64,000 nucleotides of DNA. It comes from Actinomadura sp. CNU-125 (lineage in GTDB: Bacteria; Actinomycetota; Actinomycetes; Streptosporangiales; Streptosporangiaceae). Shown here piece by piece: positions 1 through 10,054 of the stretch. The notes beneath the pieces are model-generated. The model was not told the DNA's origin. It did no database searches and saw only the letters and a list, made by a program, of their open reading frames with translations. The position numbers and the translations under genes were made by a program. The stretch lies in the NCBI RefSeq assembly GCF_001942465.1, contig NZ_MKJY01000581.1:25896-89895 (forward strand), read 5' to 3'. How positions within the stretch are numbered: position 1 is the first letter of the stretch; each line of letters starts with the position of its first letter.

Positions 1-790
1 GGCTCCGCTCGACGACCCGCGCGAACGTGGCCGACATCTCGTGCGCGTACTCGATCTCCCCCGCCCGGACGGCGTTGCCGCGCGCCTCCGTCTCGGCGGA
101 GAGGATGCGCAGCTCGTCCACGTGGGCGGCGCCCTCCCAGTGGTCGTCGAACCGGACGGCGGCGAACGAGCGGCCCGCCGTGAACGAGCGGAAGCGGAAC
201 GGTCCCGTCCCGACCGGCTCGGACGGGTCGGTGAAGCCGCGCCGCACGACGGCGGTGCCGGTCATCGCCAGCAGCGAGGGCAGTTCGGCGTTCGGCCGCG
301 CGAGCGCGAGCTCCACGATTTGTTTGTCCGCCGCCCGGGACCGCTTGAGGTCGATGTCCGACAGCGAGATCCGCGCCCGCCGGTCGACGGCCTTCGGGTC
401 GAGGATGCGCGCGAGGCTGTAGAGGACGTCGTCGGCGTCCAGCGCGTGCCCGTCGTGGAACGTCGCGGAACGCAGGTGGAAACGCCACACGGTCGCGTCG
501 TCGTTGCTCTCCCACCGCTCCGCGAGGCGCGGCACCGGCCGCAGCGTCTCGTCGAAGTCGACCAGCTTGTCGAAGACCGCCTTGTGCCGGGCGATGTCGA
601 CGAACGCCCGCTGCGCGTGCGGGTCCATCGTCTCCTTCGCGCCCGCGCCGGGGAACGCGACCCGCAGCGTGCCGCCCCGGACGGGCGTGCCCGACCCCGC
701 CCCGCCGCCGGACGAGCAGGAGGTCAGCAGTACGGCCCCGGCCGCCCCCGCCATCCCGAGGAACCCACGACGCGTGGGAGCGCTGGACAC
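1..790 (-). CDS. ABC transporter substrate-binding lipoprotein, family 5 (partial, 3' end outside window)
   Basis: Extracellular solute-binding protein of the oligopeptide/nickel family (SBP_bac_5), which binds peptides or similar solutes outside the membrane for an ABC importer. About 263 residues are visible and the C-terminus runs off the left edge. The N-terminus has a twin-arginine stretch (TRRGFLGMAG) followed by a hydrophobic run and a lipobox-like LLTSC, so it is probably a Tat-exported lipoprotein. Further on, RGGTLRVAF, FHDGHALDADDVLYSL and VGTGPFRF are typical family blocks. The GTG at 790 is chosen because GAAGGGG lies 11 bases upstream; a GTG at 799 is also possible. The import permeases would lie outside the window. 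The ligand cannot be told from the sequence. Confidence 0.85.
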   Translation of the reverse strand, partial: MSSAPTRRGFLGMAGAAGAVLLTSCSSGGGAGSGTPVRGGTLRVAFPGAGAKETMDPHAQRAFVDIARHKAVFDKLVDFDETLRPVPRLAERWESNDDATVWRFHLRSATFHDGHALDADDVLYSLARILDPKAVDRRARISLSDIDLKRSRAADKQIVELALARPNAELPSLLAMTGTAVVRRGFTDPSEPVGTGPFRFRSFTAGRSFAAVRFDDHWEGAAHVDELRILSAETEARGNAVRAGEIEYAHEMSATFARVVERS

Positions 791-836
791 GCCGCACACC
801 ACCCCTTCACCGACGTCCACTCAATGCATCTAAACC

Positions 837-855
837 GCAAATGCGACTCATTTGC
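837..855. promoter_or_regulatory. palindromic operator candidate upstream of the peptide-binding protein gene
   Basis: GCAAAT and ATTTGC form a perfect 6-base inverted repeat with a 7-base spacer, about 47 bases before the GTG at 790. Read leftward, TTGCAA overlaps its outer arm and a TAGATG box follows about 19 bases on, so the palindrome would cover a promoter. It is loosely like Zur/Fur-family boxes of actinobacteria, but the regulator is unknown. Confidence 0.4.
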
Positions 856-882
856 AATACCGTGGACGGGCGGGCGCGGCGA

Positions 883-1908
883 TCAGGCGGGTTTCTGCTC
901 CGCGGGCGGCTGCTTCGGCCTCAGCGCCCGCTGGGCGAGATCGGCGACGTTGTAACCGACGAGGCTCGCGATGTCGGAGAGCCCGAAGACGCCCATGATC
1001 GTGTTGACCTCACCGGGGTTGAGGCTGCGGTGCCAGCGGGTGTCCGCCTTGGGCTTCTCGTTGTTCCAGTACGGGCGGGCCATCTCCACGAACTTCTCCG
1101 CCTCCGCCCGCGCCGGGCCGTTGAGGCTCTCGATGTGCGCGTTCAACTGCTCCTTGCCGACATAGGGCACGAAGGAGCTCCAGTTGCCCCCGGCGTCGTG
1201 GATCCGGCCGTTGTCCGGCTCGTCCCGCAGCGGCAGGTGGAGGAACGCGGCCAGCCGTTCGAGATGCCGCTCCGGGCGCGCCATGTACCCCTCGTAGCGC
1301 ACCACCATGTGCGGGAGCCCGTGCGTGTTCACCGTCCGGAGCGCGTCGACGTAGGTGTCCCGCCAGACGGCGGCCCCCTGCCACAGCGGTTCGCCCGTCC
1401 GGTCGCGGTGGCTGATCGCGTAGGCGATCGGGTTCCGCACGGTGAGGATCACGTTGATCGGGACGCGCCGCAGCGCCGGGTCGGCGTTCCGCTGCGCGAT
1501 GGCCCGCCGCAGCCACGCGACGTACTTGCTCCCGTCGAGGATCGCCGAGGCGCCGAGCGTCCGCGCGAACTCCGTGTGCATGCCGAAGATGTCCTCGTAC
1601 GTCACGCGCTCGCGGAGCTTCCGCGTGAAGTGGCGGCACTCCTTGCCGAGCAGGGAGCAGGGGCCGCAGATCAGCCCGCCGTTCTGGTGGCTGAACCCGG
1701 GAAGCTGGGTGAAGTTGTTCAGCTCGCCCACGTAGTGGGCCTTCTCGATGCGGGTCGTCATGTCGCGCCCGATCAGCGTCGACCCCGAGAACAGGGTGCC
1801 GAGGACGAACACCGACGTCGGAGGCCCGTCCTGCGTCCTGGGCAGCTTGGTTCGGAGGCTCATGATCCGTCCAGGCACTACCGGAACCTCTTCTGTCTCA
1901 GCGTCCAT
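883..1908 (-). CDS. sulfotransferase family protein
   Basis: Predicted PAPS-dependent sulfotransferase of 341 residues. The 5'-phosphosulfate loop VFVLGTLFSGSTLIGRDM lies at about residues 33-50, and the 3'-phosphate-binding region VILTVRNPIAYAISHRDR at about 153-170, with a conserved DGSKY between them, as in the Sulfotransfer_1/3 families. The acceptor is unknown. The start is uncertain: the frame stays open upstream to a GTG at 2004, and an ATG at 1863 also precedes all conserved blocks; none has a strong ribosome binding site. It is divergent from the glycerophosphodiesterase gene, with about 250 bases between them. Confidence 0.8.
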   Translation of the reverse strand: MDAETEEVPVVPGRIMSLRTKLPRTQDGPPTSVFVLGTLFSGSTLIGRDMTTRIEKAHYVGELNNFTQLPGFSHQNGGLICGPCSLLGKECRHFTRKLRERVTYEDIFGMHTEFARTLGASAILDGSKYVAWLRRAIAQRNADPALRRVPINVILTVRNPIAYAISHRDRTGEPLWQGAAVWRDTYVDALRTVNTHGLPHMVVRYEGYMARPERHLERLAAFLHLPLRDEPDNGRIHDAGGNWSSFVPYVGKEQLNAHIESLNGPARAEAEKFVEMARPYWNNEKPKADTRWHRSLNPGEVNTIMGVFGLSDIASLVGYNVADLAQRALRPKQPPAEQKPA

Positions 1909-2157
1909 GTTCACGCCCGCGGTGGTGGTGAGTGATGTGTCCCTGAACTCTTCTACCTTGATCACGCCCGGATGGGGCCGTCGTGGCACAAGTAGGACAT
2001 CCACCGGACATTGTGCCCGTAACCAGCAACGACCATGAACGCCGCTTGTTCAGCCGGTGATCACGCGTCCGTCATTTCGTGCACGGACGGGCGCAGCGGC
2101 CGCCTTCGAGGGTGGTGGCCGCCGCGGCGCGTCGCCGCGGCGGAAGGAAGAGCGCTC

Positions 2158-3243
2158 ATGAGGATGTGGCACAGGGCCGCGGCGGGCTGCGCGGCGGGGT
2201 GTGCGGCGGTCGTGCTGGCGGGCGGGATCGCCGCTCCGGCCGAGGCGGAGCGGAAGCACGGCGGACGGTTCGACCTGCAAGCCCACCGGGGCGGGCTCGG
2301 GCTGGTCGTGGAGAGCACGACGGCGGCGTTCGCGAACGCCCTGGAACTCGGGGTCACCACCCTGGAACTGGACGTGCAGATCACCGAGGACCGGCGGGCG
2401 GTCGTCACCCACGACCGGCGGGTCAGCGGGAAGAAGTGCCGGGACACCGGGCCCGCCTCCCCCGGCGACCCCGAGTTCCCGTACGTCGGCAAATACGTCA
2501 AGGATCTGACGCTGCGGCAGGTGCGGACGCTGGACTGCGGGACGCTGACGCTCGCCGAACACCCCGGCCAGCGGCCCGTCCCCGGCGCGCGGATGCCGCT
2601 GCTCGGGGAGGTGTTCGATCTCGTCCACCGGTACCGGGCCTACGGCGTGAAGCTCAACATCGAGACGAAGGTCGAGGCGGGGGCGCCGGACGAGACGGCG
2701 CCGCGCGAGCAGTTCGTGCGGATCACGGCGCGCGAGGTGCGCCGCGCGCGGATGCTGCGGCAGGTGACGATCCAGAGCTTCGACTGGGGCGCGCTGATGC
2801 GGATGCGCGAGGTCGAACCGCGGCTGGAGCTGGTGGCGCTCACGAACTTCGACTTCCTGCAGACGGGACGGCCGGGACGGTCGCCGTGGCTGGGCGGCCT
2901 CGACATCGACGACTTCGGCGGCGACCCGCTGGCGGCGGTCGCGTCGTTCGGCGCGACCGCGTTCTCGCCGGTGCACGGCTTCCCGCAGAACGGGAAGGTC
3001 ACCGACCCCGGCTACCGGCCGTACGTGACCGAGGCGATGGTGGAGCGGGCGCACCGGCTGGGGATCAAGGTGGTGCCGTGGACGGTCGACGACGCGGCGA
3101 CCATGAACAAGCTCATCGACGACGGGGTGGACGGCATCATCACGGACTATCCCGACCGGCTGCGCGCGGTGATGGCCGATCGCGGGCTCAAGCTTCCGAA
3201 GCGGTACCGGCCCCGGAAGACCGGGGGGTGGGTCGGTCGTTGA
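2158..3243 (+). CDS. secreted glycerophosphodiester phosphodiesterase
   Basis: Hydrolyses glycerophosphodiesters to glycerol 3-phosphate and an alcohol. The 361-residue protein has an N-terminal signal peptide (residues 1-30, ending APAEAE), then the GDPD TIM-barrel signature: QAHRGG at about 41-46, TLELDVQITEDRRAVVTHD at about 68-88, LNIETK in the middle and KVVPWTVDD plus GVDGIITDYPD near the C-terminus, including the family's His, Glu and Asp ligands for the metal. The ATG at 2158 is chosen over upstream in-frame starts because GGAAGGAAG sits 8 bases before it and a signal peptide follows at once. It probably acts outside the cell in phosphate or glycerol scavenging. Confidence 0.9.
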   Translation: MRMWHRAAAGCAAGCAAVVLAGGIAAPAEAERKHGGRFDLQAHRGGLGLVVESTTAAFANALELGVTTLELDVQITEDRRAVVTHDRRVSGKKCRDTGPASPGDPEFPYVGKYVKDLTLRQVRTLDCGTLTLAEHPGQRPVPGARMPLLGEVFDLVHRYRAYGVKLNIETKVEAGAPDETAPREQFVRITAREVRRARMLRQVTIQSFDWGALMRMREVEPRLELVALTNFDFLQTGRPGRSPWLGGLDIDDFGGDPLAAVASFGATAFSPVHGFPQNGKVTDPGYRPYVTEAMVERAHRLGIKVVPWTVDDAATMNKLIDDGVDGIITDYPDRLRAVMADRGLKLPKRYRPRKTGGWVGR

Positions 3244-3295
3244 CGCGGGCGGGTAGCTTTACTAGTCGGGCCGCCCGGCCCGTACCGTTCGTTAT

Positions 3296-3303
3296 CTTGA
3301 ATC
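3296..3303. promoter_or_regulatory. half-site shared with the furA-katG operator
   Basis: CTTGAATC occurs 30 bases before the ATG of the Fur paralogue. The same eight bases form the left part of the inverted repeat upstream of furA at 6553. The shared sequence suggests that both Fur-type regulators recognise a related site. Only one half is well preserved here. Confidence 0.35.
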
Positions 3304-3332
3304 GTTCGCATTTGTGAAGTTAGGTTGGCGTC

Positions 3333-3764
3333 ATGACCGCGTCCCAGAGCCGGAACCCCGCCCAGGAGCTGCGCGGGGTCGGCCTGCGGGTCACGGCGGC
3401 CCGCGTCGCGCTGCTCGAGACCGTCCGGACGGGTGATCACCTCGGGGTCGAGGCGATCGCCTCGGGGGTCCGTGACCGCGTGGGCCACATCAGCCTCCAG
3501 GCCGTCTACGAGGCGCTGCACGCGCTCACCGCGGCCGGGCTCGTCCGCCGCATCGAACCCGCCGGAAGCCCGGCGCGGTTCGAGGGACGGGTCGGCGACA
3601 ACCACCATCACCTGGTGTGCCGCAAGTGCGGCGCGGTCAAGGACGTCGACTGCGCCGTGGGGCACCCGCCGTGCCTCGACCCGGTGGACGATGCCGGGTA
3701 CCTGATCGACGAGGCGGATGTCACATTCTGGGGCCTTTGCCCGAAGTGCCAGGCCGCCGCCTGA
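3333..3764 (+). CDS. Fur family transcriptional regulator (FurA/CatR-like)
   Basis: Metal-dependent repressor of 143 residues. A winged-helix region (residues about 10-85, with SLQAVYEALHALTAAGLVRR) is followed by DNHHHLVCRKCG at 89-100 and CPKC at 136-139, giving the two CxxC pairs of a structural zinc site and the histidine-rich metal site. It closely resembles the furA product encoded at 6096-6530, so the two look like duplicates flanking katG. It probably senses peroxide or iron status and may control katG or its own promoter. It is convergent with katG, the two stops being about 80 bases apart around a strong hairpin. Confidence 0.9.
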   Translation: MTASQSRNPAQELRGVGLRVTAARVALLETVRTGDHLGVEAIASGVRDRVGHISLQAVYEALHALTAAGLVRRIEPAGSPARFEGRVGDNHHHLVCRKCGAVKDVDCAVGHPPCLDPVDDAGYLIDEADVTFWGLCPKCQAAA

Positions 3765-3803
3765 CAGACCCGGTGCCCCGAGCGGCCACCTGACGAACCC
3801 GGG

Positions 3804-3837
3804 GATCCGGGCCGGCCCATGCGGACCGGCCCGGATC
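3804..3837. terminator. hairpin between convergent fur paralogue and katG
   Basis: GATCCGGGCCGG (3804-3815) and CCGGCCCGGATC (3826-3837) form a perfect 12-base stem with a 10-base loop, between the two converging stops. It probably ends transcription from both sides. There is no long T tract, which is usual in high-GC actinomycetes. Confidence 0.7.
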
Positions 3838-3845
3838 TTCTCGGA

Positions 3846-6065
<2,220 letters not shown>

Positions 6066-6095
6066 GTCATTCCTTCCGGTTTCAAGGGGGTGGGT

Positions 6096-6530
6096 TCAGG
6101 AACTCTCGGTGACGGAGCAGTCGGGGCACAGCCCCCAGAAGACGACCTCGGCCTCGTCGATCGAGGAGTAGCCGCGGTCGTCCGGCGCGGTCAGGCACGG
6201 TGCGTCGCCGACGGCGCAGTCGACGTCGGCGATGGCGCCGCATGCCCGGCACACGAGGTGGTGGTGGTTGTCCCCGACCCGCAACTCGTAGCGCGCCACG
6301 GAACCGGACGGCTGGATCCGGCGGACCAGACCGGCCGCGGTCAGTGCGTGCAACGAGTCGTACACGGCCTGGTGGGAGACCTTCGGGAGACGGCTGCGCA
6401 CGGCACCGATGATCGTGTCGGTGTCCGCGTGCGGGTGCTTCTGCACCGCGCCCAGCACGGCCGTCCGGGGACGGGTCACGCGCAGGGCGGCACCGCGCAG
6501 CAGCTGCTGGAAGTCCAAGGCCGTCGCCAC
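6096..6530 (-). CDS. furA: FurA-type peroxide/iron regulator upstream of katG
   Basis: Fur family repressor of 144 residues, the first gene of the furA-katG pair. Winged-helix region at about 10-85 (SHQAVYDSLHALTAAGLVRR), then DNHHHLVCRACG with Cys94 and Cys97, and CPDC with Cys135 and Cys138 for the structural zinc. By family knowledge it represses its own promoter and katG until oxidised by peroxide. The frame stays open far upstream, but homology begins at GTG 6530; no clear ribosome binding site precedes it, so a leaderless or short-leader transcript is possible. An operator-like inverted repeat lies 22 bases upstream. Confidence 0.93.
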   Translation of the reverse strand: MATALDFQQLLRGAALRVTRPRTAVLGAVQKHPHADTDTIIGAVRSRLPKVSHQAVYDSLHALTAAGLVRRIQPSGSVARYELRVGDNHHHLVCRACGAIADVDCAVGDAPCLTAPDDRGYSSIDEAEVVFWGLCPDCSVTESS

Positions 6531-6552
6531 GCCGGAAAGACTGTCCCAGTTT

Positions 6553-6567
6553 CTTGAATCAGTCAAG
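6553..6567. promoter_or_regulatory. FurA/CatR-type operator
   Basis: CTTGAATCAGTCAAG has 5-base inverted arms (CTTGA/TCAAG) and sits just upstream of furA. Streptomyces CatR/FurA-type regulators bind very similar sequences near their own promoters. It is the expected site for autoregulation of furA-katG. Confidence 0.6.
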
Positions 6568-6670
6568 AGTAGGAATCGATAAGGACGGAACCGGAGTTCT
6601 CGCGACGGGTCCGCAGGCCGTGCGGGTGCCGTGCGGGTGCCGTGCCGGAGCCGTCCCGGTGCGGTGCCGG

Positions 6671-7234
6671 TCAGCGGCGGACGCCGAAGAGGACCGTCAG
6701 GACGTCCTCGATGATCTCCGGATGGTCGGCCTGCTCCCGGTCGAGGAGCCACTGCTGCTGCATGCCGTCCAGCAGCGCCAGCAGCGCCGTCGCCGCCGCG
6801 CGCGGGGTGAGCCCGCTCGGCAGCCGGTCGCCCCACCGCTCGGCGAAGCTGCGGACCATGCGCTCGCGGACCTTCGCGTAGTGGTCGCGGAAGTACTCCT
6901 GCGCCGGATGCCCCTCGGTGACGCTCTCGGCCATCAGGACGCTGTAGACCTGCGCGAGCCCGGGGTGCTCGTGATCGTGCGCGACCACCTCGGCCATCTG
7001 GGCGGGCCAGTCCTCGTCGGCGTGCCCGGCGAGCAGGTGCTCGCGGTTCAACTCCTCCCGGCGCCGCAGGATCTCGACGAGCAGCTTCTTCTTGCTCGGG
7101 AAGTAGTGCAGGACTCCCTGCCTGGTCAGCCCCACCTTCGCCGCGATCGCGTCGAGGGAGGCCCCGCGGTAGCCGCGTTCGGCGAACATGCCGAGCGCGA
7201 CGTCCACGATCTCCTCGCGCCTGCCGCGCGTCAT
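6671..7234 (-). CDS. TetR/AcrR family transcriptional regulator
   Basis: 187-residue repressor. The N-terminal helix-turn-helix is clear (IVDVALGMFAERGYRGASLD, then IAAKVGLTRQGVLHYFPSKK at about residues 29-48); the C-terminal ligand domain ends LLDGMQQQWLLD, as in the TetR_C_6-like group. It is divergent from the SDR gene at 7304, and the 69-base gap holds an inverted repeat, so it probably represses itself and the SDR gene. The inducing ligand is unknown but may be related to the SDR substrate. Confidence 0.9.
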   Translation of the reverse strand: MTRGRREEIVDVALGMFAERGYRGASLDAIAAKVGLTRQGVLHYFPSKKKLLVEILRRREELNREHLLAGHADEDWPAQMAEVVAHDHEHPGLAQVYSVLMAESVTEGHPAQEYFRDHYAKVRERMVRSFAERWGDRLPSGLTPRAAATALLALLDGMQQQWLLDREQADHPEIIEDVLTVLFGVRR

Positions 7235-7272
7235 GCGATCTCCACGGAGGGAACCGTATCGGCCTATATCCC

Positions 7273-7292
7273 TACCTACAGGTAAGTAGGTA
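7273..7292. promoter_or_regulatory. TetR-type operator between divergent regulator and SDR gene
   Basis: TACCTAC and GTAGGTA form a perfect 7-base inverted repeat with a 6-base spacer. A second palindrome, TACCTACAGGTA, overlaps its left arm. The site ends 11 bases before the SDR start codon. Such TAC-rich operators are typical for TetR proteins. Confidence 0.65.
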
Positions 7293-7303
7293 CGCTTCCC
7301 GGC

Positions 7304-8104
7304 ATGAGCGAAACGGCGATCATCACGGGCGCGGCGGGCGGCATCGGCGAGGCGACGGCCAGGCGGCTGGCGGCGTCCGGGGCCCGGTGCGTGCTCGTCG
7401 ACCGCGACCCGAAGGTGACGGACGTGGCCGCCTCCATCGGCGGGACCGCGCTGGTGGGCGACCTGACCGACCCCGACCTGTCGATGCGGGCGGTCGCGCA
7501 GGCGGGCGACCGGCTCGACCTGCTCGTCCTCAACGCCGGGCGCAACTCCCCCGACAAGGACCCGGCGTCACTCGACCTCGACCGCTACCAGGCGGTCGTC
7601 GGCGTGAACCAGCACTCCGTCACCTACGGCCTGCGGGCCGCGCTCCCGGCGATGCGCCGGGGCGGCGGCGGCTCGATCGTCGTCACCGCGTCGCTCGCCG
7701 CCCTGCACGGCGTCGAGCAGGACCCGATCTACACCATGACCAAGCACGCGGTCATCGGCCTGGTCCGCGCCCTGTCCGGGCCGCTGTCGCGTGAGGGGAT
7801 CCGGCTCTCCGCCGTCTGCCCCGGGCTCGTCGACACCCCGCTGACGGCGGGCGCGCGGGACCGGTTCCGGGCCGCGGGCGTCCCGATGCTCACCGCCGAC
7901 GAGGTCGCCGCCGCCATCGAGACGACGCTGCGCGACGGCGAGCCCGGCACCGAACTCGTCGTCCACCCGGGCCGGACCCCGGTGCGCTACATCGCGGCGC
8001 CGCCTCCCCTGACGCGCGCCGCGCGCGCCGCGCGCGCCGCGCGCGCGCGCCCGTCCGTCCGGCGTTGTCCGAGGTCACAGCGGGTGATCTTCACAAAGCC
8101 GTGA
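7304..8104 (+). CDS. SDR family NAD(P)-dependent oxidoreductase
   Basis: Classical short-chain dehydrogenase/reductase of 266 residues. It has the cofactor motif TGAAGGIG at 8-15, Asp33 (LVDRD) favouring NAD(H), LNAG at about 76-79, and catalytic Ser130, Tyr143 and Lys147 (YTMTK). The substrate is unknown. The family core ends near VRYIAAPPP; the last 30 or so residues are an arginine/alanine-rich tail read from an alternating GC tract and are probably non-functional or the result of a lost stop. It is probably controlled by the divergent TetR protein. Confidence 0.9.
   Translation: MSETAIITGAAGGIGEATARRLAASGARCVLVDRDPKVTDVAASIGGTALVGDLTDPDLSMRAVAQAGDRLDLLVLNAGRNSPDKDPASLDLDRYQAVVGVNQHSVTYGLRAALPAMRRGGGGSIVVTASLAALHGVEQDPIYTMTKHAVIGLVRALSGPLSREGIRLSAVCPGLVDTPLTAGARDRFRAAGVPMLTADEVAAAIETTLRDGEPGTELVVHPGRTPVRYIAAPPPLTRAARAARAARARPSVRRCPRSQRVIFTKP
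8015..8051. repeat. alternating GC tract at the 3' end of the SDR gene
   Basis: The stretch is almost pure alternating G and C, built from repeated CGCGCGC blocks separated by CC. It encodes the RAARAARAARAR tail of the SDR protein. Such tracts can slip in replication and can adopt Z-form DNA. It may also serve as a weak pause or terminator. Confidence 0.6.
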
Positions 8105-8161
8105 ATGCGCGTTACGTTCCGAGCGGCAAGTAACCGACATCTCACGGAGCGCGGTGATTCG

Positions 8162-9553
8162 ATGAAGCCTGTCGAAGATTTCCTGGACGGTGCGAGCGGC
8201 TTCGTCTGGGGTCCGTGGCTGCTCATCCCGCTGCTGCTGCTCACCGGCCTGTATCTCACGATCCTGCTGCGCGGCGTGCAGTTCCGGCACTTCAAGCTCG
8301 CCTTCTGGCTCGCGTTCGTCAAACGCAGCGACGGCGACGACAGCGAGGGCGACATCGCCCACTACCAGGCCCTGACGACGGCGCTGGCCGCGACCGTCGG
8401 CGTCGGCAACATCGCCGGCGTCGCCACCGCCATCGCCCTCGGCGGGCCCGGCGCGGTGTTCTGGATGTGGTGCACCGGCCTGGTCGGCATGGCGACCAAG
8501 TACAGCGAGGCGTTCCTCGGGGTGCGGTTCCGGCGCAAGGACGCCGCGGGCGAGCAGAGCGGCGGCCCCATGCACTACCTGCGCGAGGGGATCGGGGGCC
8601 GCCTCGGCTGGTTCCTCGGCGGGTTCTTCGCCATCGCGGGCGTTTTCGCGTCGTTCGGCATCGGCAACATGGTCCAGGCCAACGCCGTCACCACCAACGT
8701 CCATGCCGAATGGGGCTGGGACACCTGGATCACCGGGGCGAGCATCACGCTGCTGGCCGCCGCGGTGATCCTCGGCGGCATCAAGACCCTCGGCCGGATC
8801 ACCAGCGCGTTCGTCCCGATCATGATCGTCTTCTACATCCTGGGCGCGGCGGGCGTCCTGGCCTTCAACCTCGGCGAACTGCCCGGCGCGCTCGGCCTGA
8901 TCTTCACCGACGCCTTCACCGGCACGTCCGCCGCCGGCGGGTTCGCGGGCGCGGGCATGGCCGCCGCCATCCGGTACGGCGTCGCGCGCGGCATCTTCTC
9001 CAACGAGTCCGGGCTCGGCACCGGCGGCATCGCCGCGGCGGCCGCCAAGACCACCCACCCGGTGCGGCAGGCGCTCGTGTCGATGACCCAGACCTTCATC
9101 GACACCCTCGTCGTCGTCAGCTTCACCGCACTGGCGATCATCGTGACGGACGCGTGGAAGACCGGCGGCGAGGACGACGCGGGCACCTTCACCGCGTACG
9201 CCTTCGACGAGGGGCTCCCCGGCGAGTGGGGCAGCGTCATCGTGACGTTCGGCATCCTGTTCTTCGCGTTCTCGACCCTGCTCGGCTGGTCGTACTACGG
9301 CGAGCGCTGCATGGAGTACCTGTTCGGCCGCAATGCCGTGCTGCCGTACCGGCTGGCGTTCATCGCGATGATCTACGTCGGTTCGGTCTCCACGATCACC
9401 GTGGTGTGGACCTTCTCGGACGTGATGAACGGGCTGATGGCACTGCCCAACCTCGTGGGCCTGCTGATCCTGAGCCCGCTCGTCTGGCGCGAGACCCGCT
9501 CGTACTTCAAGGCGGGCCCGCAGGAGGAGCCGTCCGACGCGGTCAAGACCTGA
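8162..9553 (+). CDS. alanine/glycine:cation symporter (AGCS family)
   Basis: Sodium- or proton-coupled amino acid symporter of 463 residues with about ten membrane segments. Family blocks are clear: TTALAATVGVGNIAGVATAI (about residues 74-93), GGPGAVFWMW, the GGPMHYLREG loop and RGIFSNESGLGTGGIAAAAA. It imports alanine or glycine across the cytoplasmic membrane. The ATG at 8162 is chosen because membrane segment 1 follows soon after and a GGAG lies upstream; an upstream in-frame start at 8105 would add residues without homology. A very strong hairpin follows the stop. Confidence 0.95.
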   Translation: MKPVEDFLDGASGFVWGPWLLIPLLLLTGLYLTILLRGVQFRHFKLAFWLAFVKRSDGDDSEGDIAHYQALTTALAATVGVGNIAGVATAIALGGPGAVFWMWCTGLVGMATKYSEAFLGVRFRRKDAAGEQSGGPMHYLREGIGGRLGWFLGGFFAIAGVFASFGIGNMVQANAVTTNVHAEWGWDTWITGASITLLAAAVILGGIKTLGRITSAFVPIMIVFYILGAAGVLAFNLGELPGALGLIFTDAFTGTSAAGGFAGAGMAAAIRYGVARGIFSNESGLGTGGIAAAAAKTTHPVRQALVSMTQTFIDTLVVVSFTALAIIVTDAWKTGGEDDAGTFTAYAFDEGLPGEWGSVIVTFGILFFAFSTLLGWSYYGERCMEYLFGRNAVLPYRLAFIAMIYVGSVSTITVVWTFSDVMNGLMALPNLVGLLILSPLVWRETRSYFKAGPQEEPSDAVKT

Positions 9554-9569
9554 CGCCCGCTCCGCCGCC

Positions 9570-9612
9570 GACGGGACGGGACGGGACGCGCGCCGTCCCG
9601 TCCCGTCCCGTC
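9570..9612. terminator. long perfect hairpin built from GACGG repeats
   Basis: A 19-base perfect stem (9570-9588 with 9594-9612) and a 5-base loop, 16 bases after the symporter stop. Each arm is four copies of a GACGG unit, so the stem is also a tandem repeat. It is an excellent factor-independent terminator for the symporter gene. Confidence 0.85.
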
Positions 9613-9861
9613 GTGGTCGGAGACGGCGACGGCGGGCGCGGACCTGAAACACGTTCTCAAAACGCGGCCGGAGCACCTTCCGGGAGATCGAAGGTGATCA
9701 GCGCGGCACGCCCGGCGGCGTCACGCCCGCCTTTCAAGGAATTCTCGCCACTTTCCTCACTCCAGTCACAGCAACGACACTTGTATTGCTGCCAAAGAAA
9801 GCTGTCAACATAGGCACATTTCGGGCGTTGACCGCCCCCCGGCCGTTGCCTATGGTGTCAA
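9613..9861. other. intergenic stretch without a gene
   Basis: Between the symporter terminator and the palindrome at 9862 no reading frame shows conserved features. The part from about 9730 to 9860 is less GC-rich than its surroundings and probably holds a rightward promoter for the gene at 10055. Confidence 0.5.
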
Positions 9862-9875
9862 TAGAACGCGTTCTA
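9862..9875. promoter_or_regulatory. perfect 14-base palindrome like a KstR operator
   Basis: TAGAACGCGTTCTA is fully self-complementary. It fits the published core of the cholesterol regulator KstR of mycobacteria and rhodococci (TnnAACnnGTTnnA, typically TAGAACnnGTTCTA). It stands 180 bases before the gene at 10055, next to the mce operon. Whether a KstR-type TetR protein of this organism binds here is inference. Confidence 0.55.
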
Positions 9876-10054
9876 GTAACACGGTCGGAGACTCGTGTCG
9901 ATGGAGACGGGACTCTCCGGCCGATGGTCCCCGGTACGCCGTGCCTTCCCCGCTCCCCCGGCCAGGGACGGGCGAGCCACCGGACCGAGGACTCCCACCC
10001 CCTTTTCCTCCGGGTGCAGGCGCGACGCCCACGTTCCCGAAATGAGGACACCCC

